A stretch of DNA of 9,554 bases from positions 5,697 to 15,250 of the forward strand of contig DDJH01000066.1 of NCBI GenBank assembly GCA_002338895.1, given 5' to 3'. Below are positions 1 through 7,600 of this stretch, piece by piece; the first letter of the stretch is position 1, and every line of letters begins with the position of its first letter. Both the position numbers and the translations under genes were made by a program. The notes beneath the pieces were generated by a model. That model was not told the DNA's origin. It did not search any database and saw nothing but the letters and a program-made list of their open reading frames with translations. This stretch comes from Lentisphaeria bacterium UBA1829. GTDB lineage: Bacteria > Verrucomicrobiota > Lentisphaeria > Victivallales > UBA1829.

Positions 1-86
1 TTCTCTTTCCCCAGACGAATGTAGACATAAATTTATTAAAAACAACGACTTATAAACAAGTATAGCTTCCTTTACTTTAAAATTAC

Positions 87-104
87 TTTAAAAATATTTT
101 TAAA
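87..104. repeat. Perfect 18-bp AT palindrome upstream of the LacI-type gene
   Basis: The sequence TTTAAAAATATTTTTAAA equals its own reverse complement. Allowing one mismatched pair (86/105) the symmetry extends over 83-108. It ends 17 bases before the -35 box at 122. It could be a dimeric-protein operator, or just an AT-rich UP-element or bent DNA, since palindromes are easier to obtain by chance in such AT-rich sequence. A related element lies in the other promoter region (6550-6574). The rest of 1-121 is AT-rich non-coding DNA in which I see no gene. Confidence 0.4.
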
Positions 105-121
105 ATAAAAAAGAAAAGATA

Positions 122-150
122 TTGACAGAAAATCTGAAATATGCTATAGT
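122..150 (+). promoter_or_regulatory. Sigma70-type promoter of the LacI-hydrolase unit
   Basis: A perfect -35 box TTGACA (122-127) is followed by exactly 17 bases and the -10 box TATAGT (145-150). A TG at 142-143 in the extended -10 position strengthens it. Transcription would start near 156-158, giving a leader of about 20 bases before the ATG at 176. The TTG inside the -35 box opens the same reading frame, but it cannot be the translation start if this promoter is used. Confidence 0.8.
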
Positions 151-175
151 AAAAGCCAAGCGGAAGGAACATTGT

Positions 176-1201
176 ATGACAGAAATGAAACGAATCCGGA
201 ATCTGACCGATCTAGCGAAACGCATGGGCTGTACGGCGACAGCGGTCTCCATGGCCCTTCGGGATTCTCCGCAGCTTTCGCAGGAACTCCGGGAGAAGAT
301 CCAGAAACTTGCGCGGGAAAACAATTTTTCCCCGCGGAACTACAGTCGAAGGAAAAGCGTGCGGGAGAAGAAACGCTACTCGCATCTCGGCCCGCTCCTT
401 CTGCTCCATAACGACTCCTACAATGAGCCGAATCCGGCGCGCGATCAGACAATGCCCTGCGCGTTCCAGCTTTTGAATCAATATGGAGTGGAATATAGTT
501 ATGTGGAGATTTCCGAACTGCGGGCCAATCCGGACCGGTTCCGGGAATTCAGCGGACTTCTGTACTACAACGATCAGGAAATCGATATTCCCGAGGAACT
601 GCCCGCCATGCAGATCTTCGGCTGGAAAGAGCTGAAGGCAAATCAGGACAGAGTAACGGTCGACGATGAAAAAGTGGCGGAACTTTCCATTGACTTCTTT
701 CTGAGAGCCGGCGTCAAACGCGTGGCGATGGTCTGGCGGGAAGATATGATTCTGAATTTTTATGAGCATCCCCGCGTGAAACGGCTTGAAAGACGGCTGA
801 ACGCGGAGGGAGTTCCGGTCACGCCGATCCTCTTCTCGCGGGAGGACACCGACTTTGTCGACCGTCTCCAGGACTACATCCGCAAGGGAGACAGCTCCAT
901 CGGCTTTTTCGCCTTCAACGCCGTCAGCGGCCTGAAACTCTGCAGTGCGCTGGACATCATGCACCTGATGTCGCTCTACGCACCGGGCAATCTGCTGGTC
1001 TGCGACAATGATTTTCTGCTGCAGAACTTCTGGCCCCGTTTCCATTTCATCGATCTGAACTTTTCGATGCTGACCCGGCGCGCGGTCGATGGACTCCTCT
1101 GGCGGCTGGAAAATCCGGACTCGCCGGAAAGCGTCACCTATCTGAGTCCCCGTCTGGTCTCACCCGGAAAGACAAACCAAATCATAACAACAAGGAATTG
1201 A
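176..1201 (+). CDS. LacI-family transcriptional regulator
   Basis: Predicted DNA-binding repressor or activator of 341 aa, a usual LacI/GalR length. Residues 10-29 ([20 protein letters not shown]) fit the LacI helix-turn-helix, and recognition continues through residue 51. The rest looks like a type I periplasmic-binding-protein-like sensor: the segment around [20 protein letters not shown] corresponds to the usual 'D(N/D)..g..la..hL...Gh' region, and the end ([20 protein letters not shown], then a PRLV segment) matches the family C-terminus. The hinge (about 52-66, [15 protein letters not shown]) lacks the usual 'RPN..AR.L' pattern. The start is ATG 176, with the ribosome site GGAAGGA (162-168) 7 bases upstream; the longer frame from TTG 122 would run through the promoter. 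As first gene ahead of a prepilin-like gene and a secreted hydrolase, it probably controls its own unit in response to a sugar ligand. Ligand unknown. Confidence 0.88.
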   Translation: MTEMKRIRNLTDLAKRMGCTATAVSMALRDSPQLSQELREKIQKLARENNFSPRNYSRRKSVREKKRYSHLGPLLLLHNDSYNEPNPARDQTMPCAFQLLNQYGVEYSYVEISELRANPDRFREFSGLLYYNDQEIDIPEELPAMQIFGWKELKANQDRVTVDDEKVAELSIDFFLRAGVKRVAMVWREDMILNFYEHPRVKRLERRLNAEGVPVTPILFSREDTDFVDRLQDYIRKGDSSIGFFAFNAVSGLKLCSALDIMHLMSLYAPGNLLVCDNDFLLQNFWPRFHFIDLNFSMLTRRAVDGLLWRLENPDSPESVTYLSPRLVSPGKTNQIITTRN

Positions 1202-1203
1202 AA

Positions 1204-1932
1204 ATGAAAAAAATCATCTGCCGGAGACCCCCTCGTTCACGCTTCCATAATTTTACTTTGATTGAATTACTGGTCGTAATTGCCATTCTAGCGATCCTGA
1301 TTTCGATGCTTCTACCGGCGCTCAATCAGGCGCGGGAGGCGGCGCGGGGGATTCAATGTACCGGCAATCAGAAACAGATCTCGCTGTACATGCAGCAGTA
1401 TATGAACGACAACGACACCTTCGCCATTACAGTTTCCCTCAATCCGGTCCGGCCGTGGTCCGCGATTCTGTACGATCTCAGATACGTGAAATCGGAAACG
1501 GAACCGGTTTTCTACTGTCCCTCCCTGCGTCGTCCGGAGGTGGATTCCTCCTCGCTGTATCTGTTCCGGACCTACGGCAGTCTTTACATCCGCTTCGACC
1601 GGGCCGCGTGGACGGAAGAAACCTATGGAGATTTCATCCATCCCTATGAAAATGCCGGCGTGCTGTACCGGGTCCAGAAACTGAAATGTCCTTCGCGGCT
1701 GCCTCACTTCATGGATACGGTCATGCTCACAACCACACCGCCCTGCACGGGAAGCTGGATGGGACAGATGCGGGAAGGCTCCAACTCCCGCACCGATCCC
1801 ATCTCCTTCCATCACAGCAAACGTGCCAACACGGTGATGTTCGACGGTCACGCAAAATCCAACAACATTGAGCAGATGAAGGATCTCGGCTGCACCTGGG
1901 GCGCCGTCAACGGAATCGTGCAGGACTTTTAA
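1204..1932 (+). CDS. Prepilin-like protein with H-X9-DG motif (DUF1559/pseudopilin type)
   Basis: 242-aa secreted or membrane-anchored protein with a class III (type IV pilin-like) signal. A basic leader of 16 residues precedes [20 protein letters not shown] (17-36), with the typical Glu at mature position 5 (E21) and a hydrophobic stretch. The -1 residue is Asn16, where classical prepilins have Gly. Near the C-terminus, H204 followed by nine residues and D214-G215 is exactly the H-X9-DG motif of prepilin processing-associated proteins of planctomycetes and Lentisphaerae. The family is presumed to join pilus- or type II secretion-like surface structures, but its exact role is not established. 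ATG 1204 is chosen because AAGGA (1192-1196) lies 7 bases before it; the in-frame TTG at 1198 is only 1 base away. It starts 2 bases after the LacI stop and its own stop overlaps the ribosome site of the hydrolase, so it belongs to one operon. Confidence 0.88.
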   Translation: MKKIICRRPPRSRFHNFTLIELLVVIAILAILISMLLPALNQAREAARGIQCTGNQKQISLYMQQYMNDNDTFAITVSLNPVRPWSAILYDLRYVKSETEPVFYCPSLRRPEVDSSSLYLFRTYGSLYIRFDRAAWTEETYGDFIHPYENAGVLYRVQKLKCPSRLPHFMDTVMLTTTPPCTGSWMGQMREGSNSRTDPISFHHSKRANTVMFDGHAKSNNIEQMKDLGCTWGAVNGIVQDF

Positions 1933-1943
1933 GGAGGACAGCC

Positions 1944-4943
1944 ATGCGTCTGAAACTCATATTTCTTCTGTTTCTTGCCGGAGCGACCGGGGTGAATGCC
2001 GTTTCGCTGTGCGATTTTGTCAAAGAGCGGGAACCCGTCCCCGTCTGGCAGGGCAAAAAGCTGGAACAGAGCGCGACATACGAAAAAAACGGTCTGCGCG
2101 TCCGCTGGAACACCGCCCGGAACAATATGTGCATTTTCGGAGAACCGTGGAGGAAAACCCAGCCGCTCGATGCATTCAAAGAGGCGGTCTGCCATATCGA
2201 ACTGGAAGTGCCGGAACATTCGAATTTGACCAGTTTCCGGGTCCGGTTCATCGATGCGCAGAAGGAGGTCTTTCAATGGGGATGCGCGACAAATCTCCGG
2301 AAAGCGGGAACGCATCGGATTTCGATCCCGATGACAAGGAAGAACTTCCAGGGATCGTTCCGGGGGAACAACGATAAAACGATCGATTTCCCGATCCGCT
2401 TCTACTCCTGTGTCGCCACCGCGCGGAAGAACAGCGGGGAGGCGTCGATTCTCGTGAAAAAAATCGAATACGAACCGACTCTCCCGGATTCGGATCTGAG
2501 CCTTGTCCAGTTCGATCTGGAAACAGGGACCGTTCCCCGCGTTCTGCGCAAGGGGGAGGAATCGAAATGGAAGATTCTTCTGCGCAATCCCGGAAGCACC
2601 CCCCTTCCCTGCCGGGCAAAGATTGAGTTCCGCGATTTTCAGGACAACGTTCTCCGGGAAGAGACGGATGTAACCCTTCCCGCAAACGGGGTTCTGAAGT
2701 ACACGCCGAAGACACGTCTGCCCCGGCTCGGCCACTGGAGAGTGCGTCTCCGTCTGGAAACGCCCGACGCGTCCGCCTCTCTGGAACGGGAGAGGAGCCT
2801 GGCCTACATGGTCCCAGCCGGACCGGGAAAGGGACGGAAAGACGGGTTTGTTTTCGGAATCTGCATTCCCGGGTGGTACGATGAAACGATCTTCCCGCTG
2901 GAAGCGGAGACCGCGGCGCTTTGCGGAGCCTCCGCACTCCGTCTGAATTTCCGCTGGAGGGAGCTGGAGCGGACGCCGGACACCTGGCACCTTGCGCTGC
3001 TGAACCGGATCATGAAGGAATATGAATCCCGGGGAATGGAGCTCATGCCGATTCTTTCCAATCCGCCGGTCTGGGCACGGAAAAACACGCCGAACAGCCT
3101 GCCGGACTTTGAACAGTGGAGGAAATATACCGCTTTCTTTTTCCGGAATTATGGAGAGAGAATCCGTTTCTGGGAGATCTGGAACGAACCGGACCTCAAC
3201 AGTTTCTGCGAATTCGGCGCGCCGGACTATGTCGCTCTTCAGAAAATCGCCCGGGAGGAGCAGAAGAGATGGGCGCCGCATTCCCGCCTTCTCACCGGAG
3301 GATTTGCCTATGCCTATCCGGACAACAACAAAAACGGCTTTCAGGAATATGTGCTCGCCCATGGAAAGGAGTATTTCGACATTCACGCCTTTCATGGACA
3401 CGGCAATTTCAAGTCCTACCGCCGCCAGATCGAACAATTTCTTCTGCCGATGCGGAAGCGGAACCGGGTGAGCGCGCCGTGGTTTGCCAATGAGACGGCC
3501 GTCTCGGCACTCGGAATCGGAGAAAAGGAACAGGCGGAAACCCTGTTCAAGAAGCTCCTTTTCTCCTGGTCGGCCGGAGCCGTCGGATACAACTGGTACA
3601 ATCTGCGCAACAACGGATTCCTCGCAGACAATCCGGAACATCACTATGGACTTGTCAGTTTCGATTTCTATCCGAAGCCGGTCTATGTGGTCTACAATAC
3701 GCTGGCGACGGTGTTCCGGGACATGGAATTTGTCCGCCGGCACACAAAAGGGGACGCCATCTGGATTCTGGAATTTGCCGGCGGCGGCAATCGCGCGGTC
3801 GCTCTCTGGAACGATTCGCCGGAGACGGTTCCCGATGAAACTGCCGTCTTTCGCAGCAACGCAAAATTCCTGGAAGGGATCGATCTGATGGGAAATGCCT
3901 CCCCCCTGCCGCACAGAAATGATCTTGTCGAACTTCAGATCACCCGGGAGCCCCGGATTCTGCTCTTCCGGGAATGCTCGAATCTTCAGTACCTCGGTTC
4001 GAGCGCGAAAGGGTGGATCACGGGAGGAGCCGTACCGGGGATTCCGGCAAAGTGGAATCTTTCCCTGTTCAATCCGTCTGCGGAACAACGCCTTCTCCGT
4101 CTGAAGCTGGAGCACGGCAGGAGCATCCGGACCGGAACGATCCCGACGGAAGTAACGCTGAAGCCGGGCGAACGAAAACGGATTTCCGCGGAGGTGTCGG
4201 TCGTCGAAGAGAAGGCGGGCAGCGACAAAACCCTGAAGCTGAATCTCTCCTCTCCGGCTCACCACTTCCAGCTCCGTTTCCCGATGCGCTGGACCGTGTT
4301 CATTCCCCGGGAAAAGAAGGAAAATCAATGGGATTTTGTTCTGAACCGCCGCGATCAGGTCCACGCTCTGTTTGATGCGGATCCCGGAAACCTGCACCGG
4401 CTCTGGAGCGGACCGGAGGATCTTTCCGCCGGAATCCGCATGAAGGTGGAAAAGGGAATCTGGATTCTCCATTTTGCGGTCACAGATGACAGGCATGTGC
4501 AGCCGTATCGAGGACGGGAGGTCTGGAAGGGAGACAACATCCAGATCGCGTTCCAGATCTCCGGCCAGACCTCGCTCTGGACCGCAGGGCTGACGCTTCT
4601 CGACAGTGGCATGACGGAACTGTTCCTCTGGGACGCCCCCAAAGAGTTCCTCCGGCAGAAGCCTCTGAAAAAATGGAAACTGACAGCTCACCGATCCGGA
4701 AAACGGACCGAATATGAACTCCGGATTCCTCTTGCGTCCATCGGAGTCAGTTCCCGCCTGCTGAAGGAAGGCATCCGCTTCAACGCCCTCATCAACGACA
4801 ACGACACCTTCGGACGGGAAGGCTGGATCCAGATCACCAACGGCATCGACGGTTACCGCTCCTCCGATTTCTATCCGCTTCTGATCTTTGAATCCGAACA
4901 GCCGGAAAACGGTCCGGGCCGGACAGGAACAGGGAAGCGGTAA
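1944..4943 (+). CDS. Secreted multidomain glycoside hydrolase, clan GH-A-like, with CBM9-like C-terminus
   Basis: 999-aa predicted extracellular or periplasmic glycan hydrolase. A signal peptide (1-19, cut after VNA) is followed by what look like two beta-sandwich regions (about 20-185, possibly carbohydrate-binding, and 186-290, Ig-like). The catalytic (beta/alpha)8 barrel spans about 300-620: WEIWNEPD (410-417) carries the NEP motif with E415 as likely acid/base, and WFANETAVS carries E517 as likely nucleophile. FDIHAFHGHG (478-487) fits a barrel strand between them. This pattern is shared by GH5, GH39 and related clan-A families; I cannot choose among them. A small beta domain (about 600-675) and another sandwich (675-790) follow. 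Residues 794-985 resemble a CBM9/DOMON-type domain (DLSAGIRMKV, a TDDRHVQ segment, W-GDN, INDNDTFGREGW). The start is ATG 1944 with a strong AAGGAGG (1931-1937) 6 bases upstream; it is the last gene of the LacI-led unit. Substrate unknown, probably a plant or host glycan. Confidence 0.85.
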   Translation: MRLKLIFLLFLAGATGVNAVSLCDFVKEREPVPVWQGKKLEQSATYEKNGLRVRWNTARNNMCIFGEPWRKTQPLDAFKEAVCHIELEVPEHSNLTSFRVRFIDAQKEVFQWGCATNLRKAGTHRISIPMTRKNFQGSFRGNNDKTIDFPIRFYSCVATARKNSGEASILVKKIEYEPTLPDSDLSLVQFDLETGTVPRVLRKGEESKWKILLRNPGSTPLPCRAKIEFRDFQDNVLREETDVTLPANGVLKYTPKTRLPRLGHWRVRLRLETPDASASLERERSLAYMVPAGPGKGRKDGFVFGICIPGWYDETIFPLEAETAALCGASALRLNFRWRELERTPDTWHLALLNRIMKEYESRGMELMPILSNPPVWARKNTPNSLPDFEQWRKYTAFFFRNYGERIRFWEIWNEPDLNSFCEFGAPDYVALQKIAREEQKRWAPHSRLLTGGFAYAYPDNNKNGFQEYVLAHGKEYFDIHAFHGHGNFKSYRRQIEQFLLPMRKRNRVSAPWFANETAVSALGIGEKEQAETLFKKLLFSWSAGAVGYNWYNLRNNGFLADNPEHHYGLVSFDFYPKPVYVVYNTLATVFRDMEFVRRHTKGDAIWILEFAGGGNRAVALWNDSPETVPDETAVFRSNAKFLEGIDLMGNASPLPHRNDLVELQITREPRILLFRECSNLQYLGSSAKGWITGGAVPGIPAKWNLSLFNPSAEQRLLRLKLEHGRSIRTGTIPTEVTLKPGERKRISAEVSVVEEKAGSDKTLKLNLSSPAHHFQLRFPMRWTVFIPREKKENQWDFVLNRRDQVHALFDADPGNLHRLWSGPEDLSAGIRMKVEKGIWILHFAVTDDRHVQPYRGREVWKGDNIQIAFQISGQTSLWTAGLTLLDSGMTELFLWDAPKEFLRQKPLKKWKLTAHRSGKRTEYELRIPLASIGVSSRLLKEGIRFNALINDNDTFGREGWIQITNGIDGYRSSDFYPLLIFESEQPENGPGRTGTGKR

Positions 4944-5001
4944 CAGGGAAATCGAGAAAAAGACCGCGCCCCCTCCACAGATCCTCGTCTGCCGAGGGAA
5001 A

Positions 5002-5045
5002 GAGCTTCGGGGACAAAAACCGTCCTTCACCGATCCCCGAAGCTC
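5002..5045. terminator. 12-bp inverted repeat between convergent genes, candidate terminator
   Basis: GAGCTTCGGGGA (5002-5013) is the exact reverse complement of TCCCCGAAGCTC (5034-5045), separated by 20 bases. The repeat spans the stop codon of the minus-strand regulator (5027-5029) and lies about 60-100 bases beyond the stop of the rightward hydrolase, so it could slow transcripts from both sides. No strong T-run follows on either strand (only TTT on the minus strand), so it is not a textbook rho-independent terminator. A competing short hairpin GGAC/GTCC (5011-5014 and 5022-5025) and a 5-bp stem CCTCG/CGAGG (4983-4997) lie nearby. Confidence 0.4.
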
Positions 5046-6505
5046 CGGGAGCAGCAGACACTGCGCAGTTTTTCCAGACATTGACTTGCGGAGAGCTCTC
5101 TGCGGAGGAACGCTCCGAGCACCGGACTCAGATCGCTGAAGATGCGTCGCATTCCGACAAAATCCGGTTGCGGGACCGCCTTCTCCAGAATTTTCCCGGA
5201 CAGCTCGCAGACGCCCGGATTCATCTCCGCGAGATAAGGCACTCCATCCCGGCGCACCGTCAGAGTCATCGTCTGCGTTCCCAGCTCCTGCGCCTGGCGG
5301 CAGAGGAGGAATTTCAGCCAGTTCCAGCTGGCAAGGAGCTGATCCCTGTTCCGGATTCCGTCCCGGAAAATCCCGATGCTGAAGCCGGAGTAAAACGGAC
5401 GGTACACCGTTTCCGGAGGCACGGACGGGAAATGCCCGGCAACGCACTCCCATTCCGCATTCATCGTCGCTAGAAGATGATGAGTCCACGACGATGCAAA
5501 CGGCAGAATTCCCACTCTCCCCAGCGCGAAATTCTCATCCGGTTTTCCCAGCAGGATCCCTCCCGGACGCAGCGACAGAATCTCCTGAAGATTTTCCAGG
5601 GCGTACCGGGCGCTTTCCGATTCAAGAATCCGCTCCGCCGTATCGGCGGCAACAGGATCATACCCGTTTCCGAGAATGCTCTGCCCCATCATTTCCAGAT
5701 AACTTTTGACCCCGTGCCAGGCGTTCGGCATCTGAAACGCCCCGGCAAACATTCCACCCGGCACGTTTTTTCCTCCGGCATGCCGGAGCATCCGGAAAAT
5801 CTGCGCCCAGTTGAACACCTTTTCCGGCAGAGAGACCTTCAACGCATTCAGCCAGCTCCGGTTCACAAGCGTATGGCTCGGAAGACCGAAACTCTGATAG
5901 ATCGCATGACAGCGCGCTTCTCCGGACGCGTCCCGGGTTTTGTAAAGCGCCTGCGGCAGGAGCTCGTTTTTCAGCGAGTCGAACCCGGGCAGTTCATCCA
6001 GCGGGAACAGAGCGTCCAGCTTTGCATAGACTGCGTGCCAGAAGAATTCTCCGCAGCAGGGCATATCGCCATTGGTGATCCGCTGAAGATAGGGATCGCT
6101 CTGGTGACGCGAGGCCTTCACCTCCACCAGACGGATGTTCACATCGGTATAGACGTTCATAAAACATTCCGCAAGCTGCCGCATGATGAACCGGGAAAGC
6201 GGAGAGGGAGCCAGAAGAGCGTGAGTCACCTCAATGGTCCGGCCGCCGCGCCGGACGGACGGGAAAAAGAGATCCTCTCTGCGCCAGGTGACGTAGGTTC
6301 CGCTTCCCTGCCGGGTCTCCACAAACCCCTTCTCCTCCGCCAGACGGACCGCGCCGATGATGGTGATCATCGAAACCTGGTATTGCCGCCCCAGCTCTTC
6401 GAAAGAGGGAAGACGTGTGCCGTACATCCATTCCTCATTCCGGATTCGACGGATCAGTTCCCCGCAGATTTCTTCGCGCCGGGGGATTCGTTTTTCTGTC
6501 TTCAT
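5027..6505 (-). CDS. GntR-type regulator fused to a solute-binding-protein-like sensor
   Basis: 492-aa predicted cytoplasmic transcription regulator. Residues 10-74 form a GntR winged helix: GTRLPSFEELGRQYQVS (29-45) matches 'G..LPS..eLa..y.VS', and RQGSGTYV (65-72) is the classic wing. The remaining 400 or so residues resemble a family 1 ABC solute-binding protein rather than the usual GntR effector domains: a segment ending in LFPLDEL (166-172), VNRSWLNALKVSLP then W233 (compare 'YNk..f..aG...P.TW'), a later GILPFASSW, and a W-W-KFLL helix near the C-terminus. There is no signal peptide or membrane segment, so the binding fold probably serves as an intracellular sugar sensor. The start ATG (6505-6503) has AGGGGAGGT (6520-6512) 6 bases upstream. 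It is divergent from the isomerase/GH29-like unit, which it probably controls, together with itself. A GntR head is clear; the sensor assignment rests on pattern only. Confidence 0.82.
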   Translation of the reverse strand: MKTEKRIPRREEICGELIRRIRNEEWMYGTRLPSFEELGRQYQVSMITIIGAVRLAEEKGFVETRQGSGTYVTWRREDLFFPSVRRGGRTIEVTHALLAPSPLSRFIMRQLAECFMNVYTDVNIRLVEVKASRHQSDPYLQRITNGDMPCCGEFFWHAVYAKLDALFPLDELPGFDSLKNELLPQALYKTRDASGEARCHAIYQSFGLPSHTLVNRSWLNALKVSLPEKVFNWAQIFRMLRHAGGKNVPGGMFAGAFQMPNAWHGVKSYLEMMGQSILGNGYDPVAADTAERILESESARYALENLQEILSLRPGGILLGKPDENFALGRVGILPFASSWTHHLLATMNAEWECVAGHFPSVPPETVYRPFYSGFSIGIFRDGIRNRDQLLASWNWLKFLLCRQAQELGTQTMTLTVRRDGVPYLAEMNPGVCELSGKILEKAVPQPDFVGMRRIFSDLSPVLGAFLRRELSASQCLEKLRSVCCSRSFGDR

Positions 6506-6534
6506 CGCTGGACCTCCCCTAAAGTGTTTATAAA

Positions 6535-6562
6535 AATATAATAAGACTTTTTAAAAATACAA
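6535..6562 (-). promoter_or_regulatory. Candidate promoter of the GntR-type gene
   Basis: Reading the minus strand, TTGTAT (6562-6557) is followed after 16 bases by TATATT (6540-6535), which would start transcription about 20-25 bases before the ATG at 6505. The region is so AT-rich that other -10-like hexamers exist, for example TATAAA a little further downstream, so the exact boxes are uncertain. The -35 box overlaps the inverted AT element at 6550-6574. Confidence 0.4.
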
Positions 6563-6574
6563 ATATTTTTTAAA
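6550..6574. repeat. AT-rich interrupted palindrome in the divergent control region
   Basis: TTTAAAAATA (6550-6559) is mirrored by TATTTTTTAAA (6564-6574) across 4 bases, with one extra T in the second arm. The first arm is identical to the first ten bases of the 18-bp palindrome at 87-104. It overlaps the proposed -35 of the GntR-type gene and lies just upstream of the -35 of the isomerase unit. It is therefore well placed to be an operator, but AT composition alone could produce it. Confidence 0.3.
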
Positions 6575-6580
6575 TTCCTA

Positions 6581-6609
6581 TTGCTGAAAAATAGATTTTG
6601 TGGTATATA
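6581..6609 (+). promoter_or_regulatory. Promoter of the isomerase/GH29-like unit
   Basis: TTGCTG (6581-6586) and TATATA (6604-6609) are separated by exactly 17 bases, a good sigma70 match. Transcription would begin near 6616, leaving a leader of about 37 bases with a purine-rich ribosome site (AAGGAAGGGG, 6632-6641) before ATG 6653. It lies in the 147-base gap between divergent genes, so both promoters can be controlled from one site. Confidence 0.6.
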
Positions 6610-6652
6610 AAAAGAACAGAAAACCGCATGAAAGGAAGGGGTTTTTACGAAG

Positions 6653-7600
6653 ATGAAAAGCAGAATCGGATGCAATCTGGTGGATCCTGTTTCGGACGGG
6701 GTTGCCGGATATTATACGCGCGAAGCATACGAGAAGGTGCTGAACGAATATGTGCGTTACCGGGAGCGGATCGGAGCGGTGGAATTCTCGCATGTCACGG
6801 AAATTTCGCCGGAGGAGGCGGAGGAGATCGGGACGATGGCGCGCGGATACGGATTGGAGCCGTGGAGCATTCATTCCGAACATTTGAACGTCGGCGACCG
6901 CGTGGAAGATTACCTGGCTCTCCAGAAGCATGAAGCGGAAGTCTGCGCGGCTCTGGGATGCGAAGTGATGGTCTGCCACCTTCCGAATCTGCGTCCATAT
7001 GTGGATTTTGAACGGGATCTGGATGTGATCGGGCAAGTGGCGGATCTGACCCATGCGAACGGAGTGCGTCTGGCGGTGGAGACCTGCGTCTATCCGGATG
7101 GGAACGGCGGGCTCCTTCCCGATGCGGAACTGGTGATCCGTGTTGTGGAAACACTGAACCGGGAAGATGTCGGGATCAATCTTGACACGGGGCACTGTCT
7201 GCTCGGTCAGACCGGAGGACGGGAAGAGGGGGTCGACCGCATTCTTTCCGGTGCGGAAAAACAGACCCTCCCGGATCTGGCGCGCCGCATCGGCAGAAAA
7301 CTCTTCACCACCCATCTTCAGGACAACTTCGGGAGAAATGACGATCATCAGGCCCCCGGTTTCGGATGGATCGACTGGGAATCGCTCCTCCCCGCAATCC
7401 TCGAAACCGGTTACACGGGACCTCTGATGATGGAGCTGACCGGTTCGAGCGTGAAACGCCGCCGCACGGTCCCGCAGATGCGGAATTTCCCCCTGGAAAA
7501 AGAACTCGTTTTCGCAGCGGCCTATCTGGAATTCCTGCTGGAACATCATCTCCCGGCGGAAAAAGAGAACTTCAAACATCACGACAAGGAGAAAAAATGA
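6653..7600 (+). CDS. Sugar phosphate isomerase/epimerase-like TIM-barrel protein
   Basis: 315-aa cytoplasmic protein of the xylose isomerase-like/AP endonuclease 2 superfamily. The metal and active-site signature residues are visible in order: E143 in LAVETC, D178 and H181 in INLDTGHC, H221 in TTHLQDN followed by D230/D231 and H232, a PGFGWIDW segment, and E261 in PLMMELTG. The family catalyses isomerisation or epimerisation of free or phosphorylated sugars and inositols, usually with a divalent metal. The substrate cannot be told from sequence, and the superfamily includes members with other activities. ATG 6653 is the chosen start: the ribosome site AAGGAAGGGG ends 11 bases before it, somewhat far, and an ATG at 6628 is out of frame. 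It is the first gene of its unit; its stop overlaps the start of the GH29-like gene (ATGA), pointing to translational coupling and a shared pathway. The last 15 or so residues are charged and probably disordered. Confidence 0.87.
   Translation: MKSRIGCNLVDPVSDGVAGYYTREAYEKVLNEYVRYRERIGAVEFSHVTEISPEEAEEIGTMARGYGLEPWSIHSEHLNVGDRVEDYLALQKHEAEVCAALGCEVMVCHLPNLRPYVDFERDLDVIGQVADLTHANGVRLAVETCVYPDGNGGLLPDAELVIRVVETLNREDVGINLDTGHCLLGQTGGREEGVDRILSGAEKQTLPDLARRIGRKLFTTHLQDNFGRNDDHQAPGFGWIDWESLLPAILETGYTGPLMMELTGSSVKRRRTVPQMRNFPLEKELVFAAAYLEFLLEHHLPAEKENFKHHDKEKK

Noticed and set aside
212..1045. 277-aa minus-strand frame opposite the LacI-type gene
   Set aside because: It is antisense to a gene with a strong helix-turn-helix match; composition-driven shadow.
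4944..5026. Possible small gene or RNA in the convergent gap
   Set aside because: At 83 bases it shows only short stems and no ribosome site plus start; the inverted repeat at its end explains the structure seen.
1929..5489. 1186-aa open frame on the minus strand opposite the prepilin/hydrolase genes
   Set aside because: It lies antisense to a gene with clear domains and signal peptide, shows no family motif, and also overlaps the end of the GntR-type gene. It is explained by codon bias that avoids antisense stops.
5477..6541. 354-aa plus-strand frame opposite the GntR-type gene
   Set aside because: It is antisense to a clear GntR winged-helix gene, has no motifs, and its start has no ribosome site.
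6628..6933. Alternative start ATG 6628 with a short frame (MKGRGFYED...)
   Set aside because: It is out of frame with the isomerase and has no family similarity; the isomerase frame carries all catalytic motifs.
7366..7596. Upstream extension of the GH29-like frame by 77 codons
   Set aside because: It would overlap the 3' part of the isomerase gene (including E261) in another frame, while ATG 7597 has an ideal ribosome site and the typical ATGA overlap.
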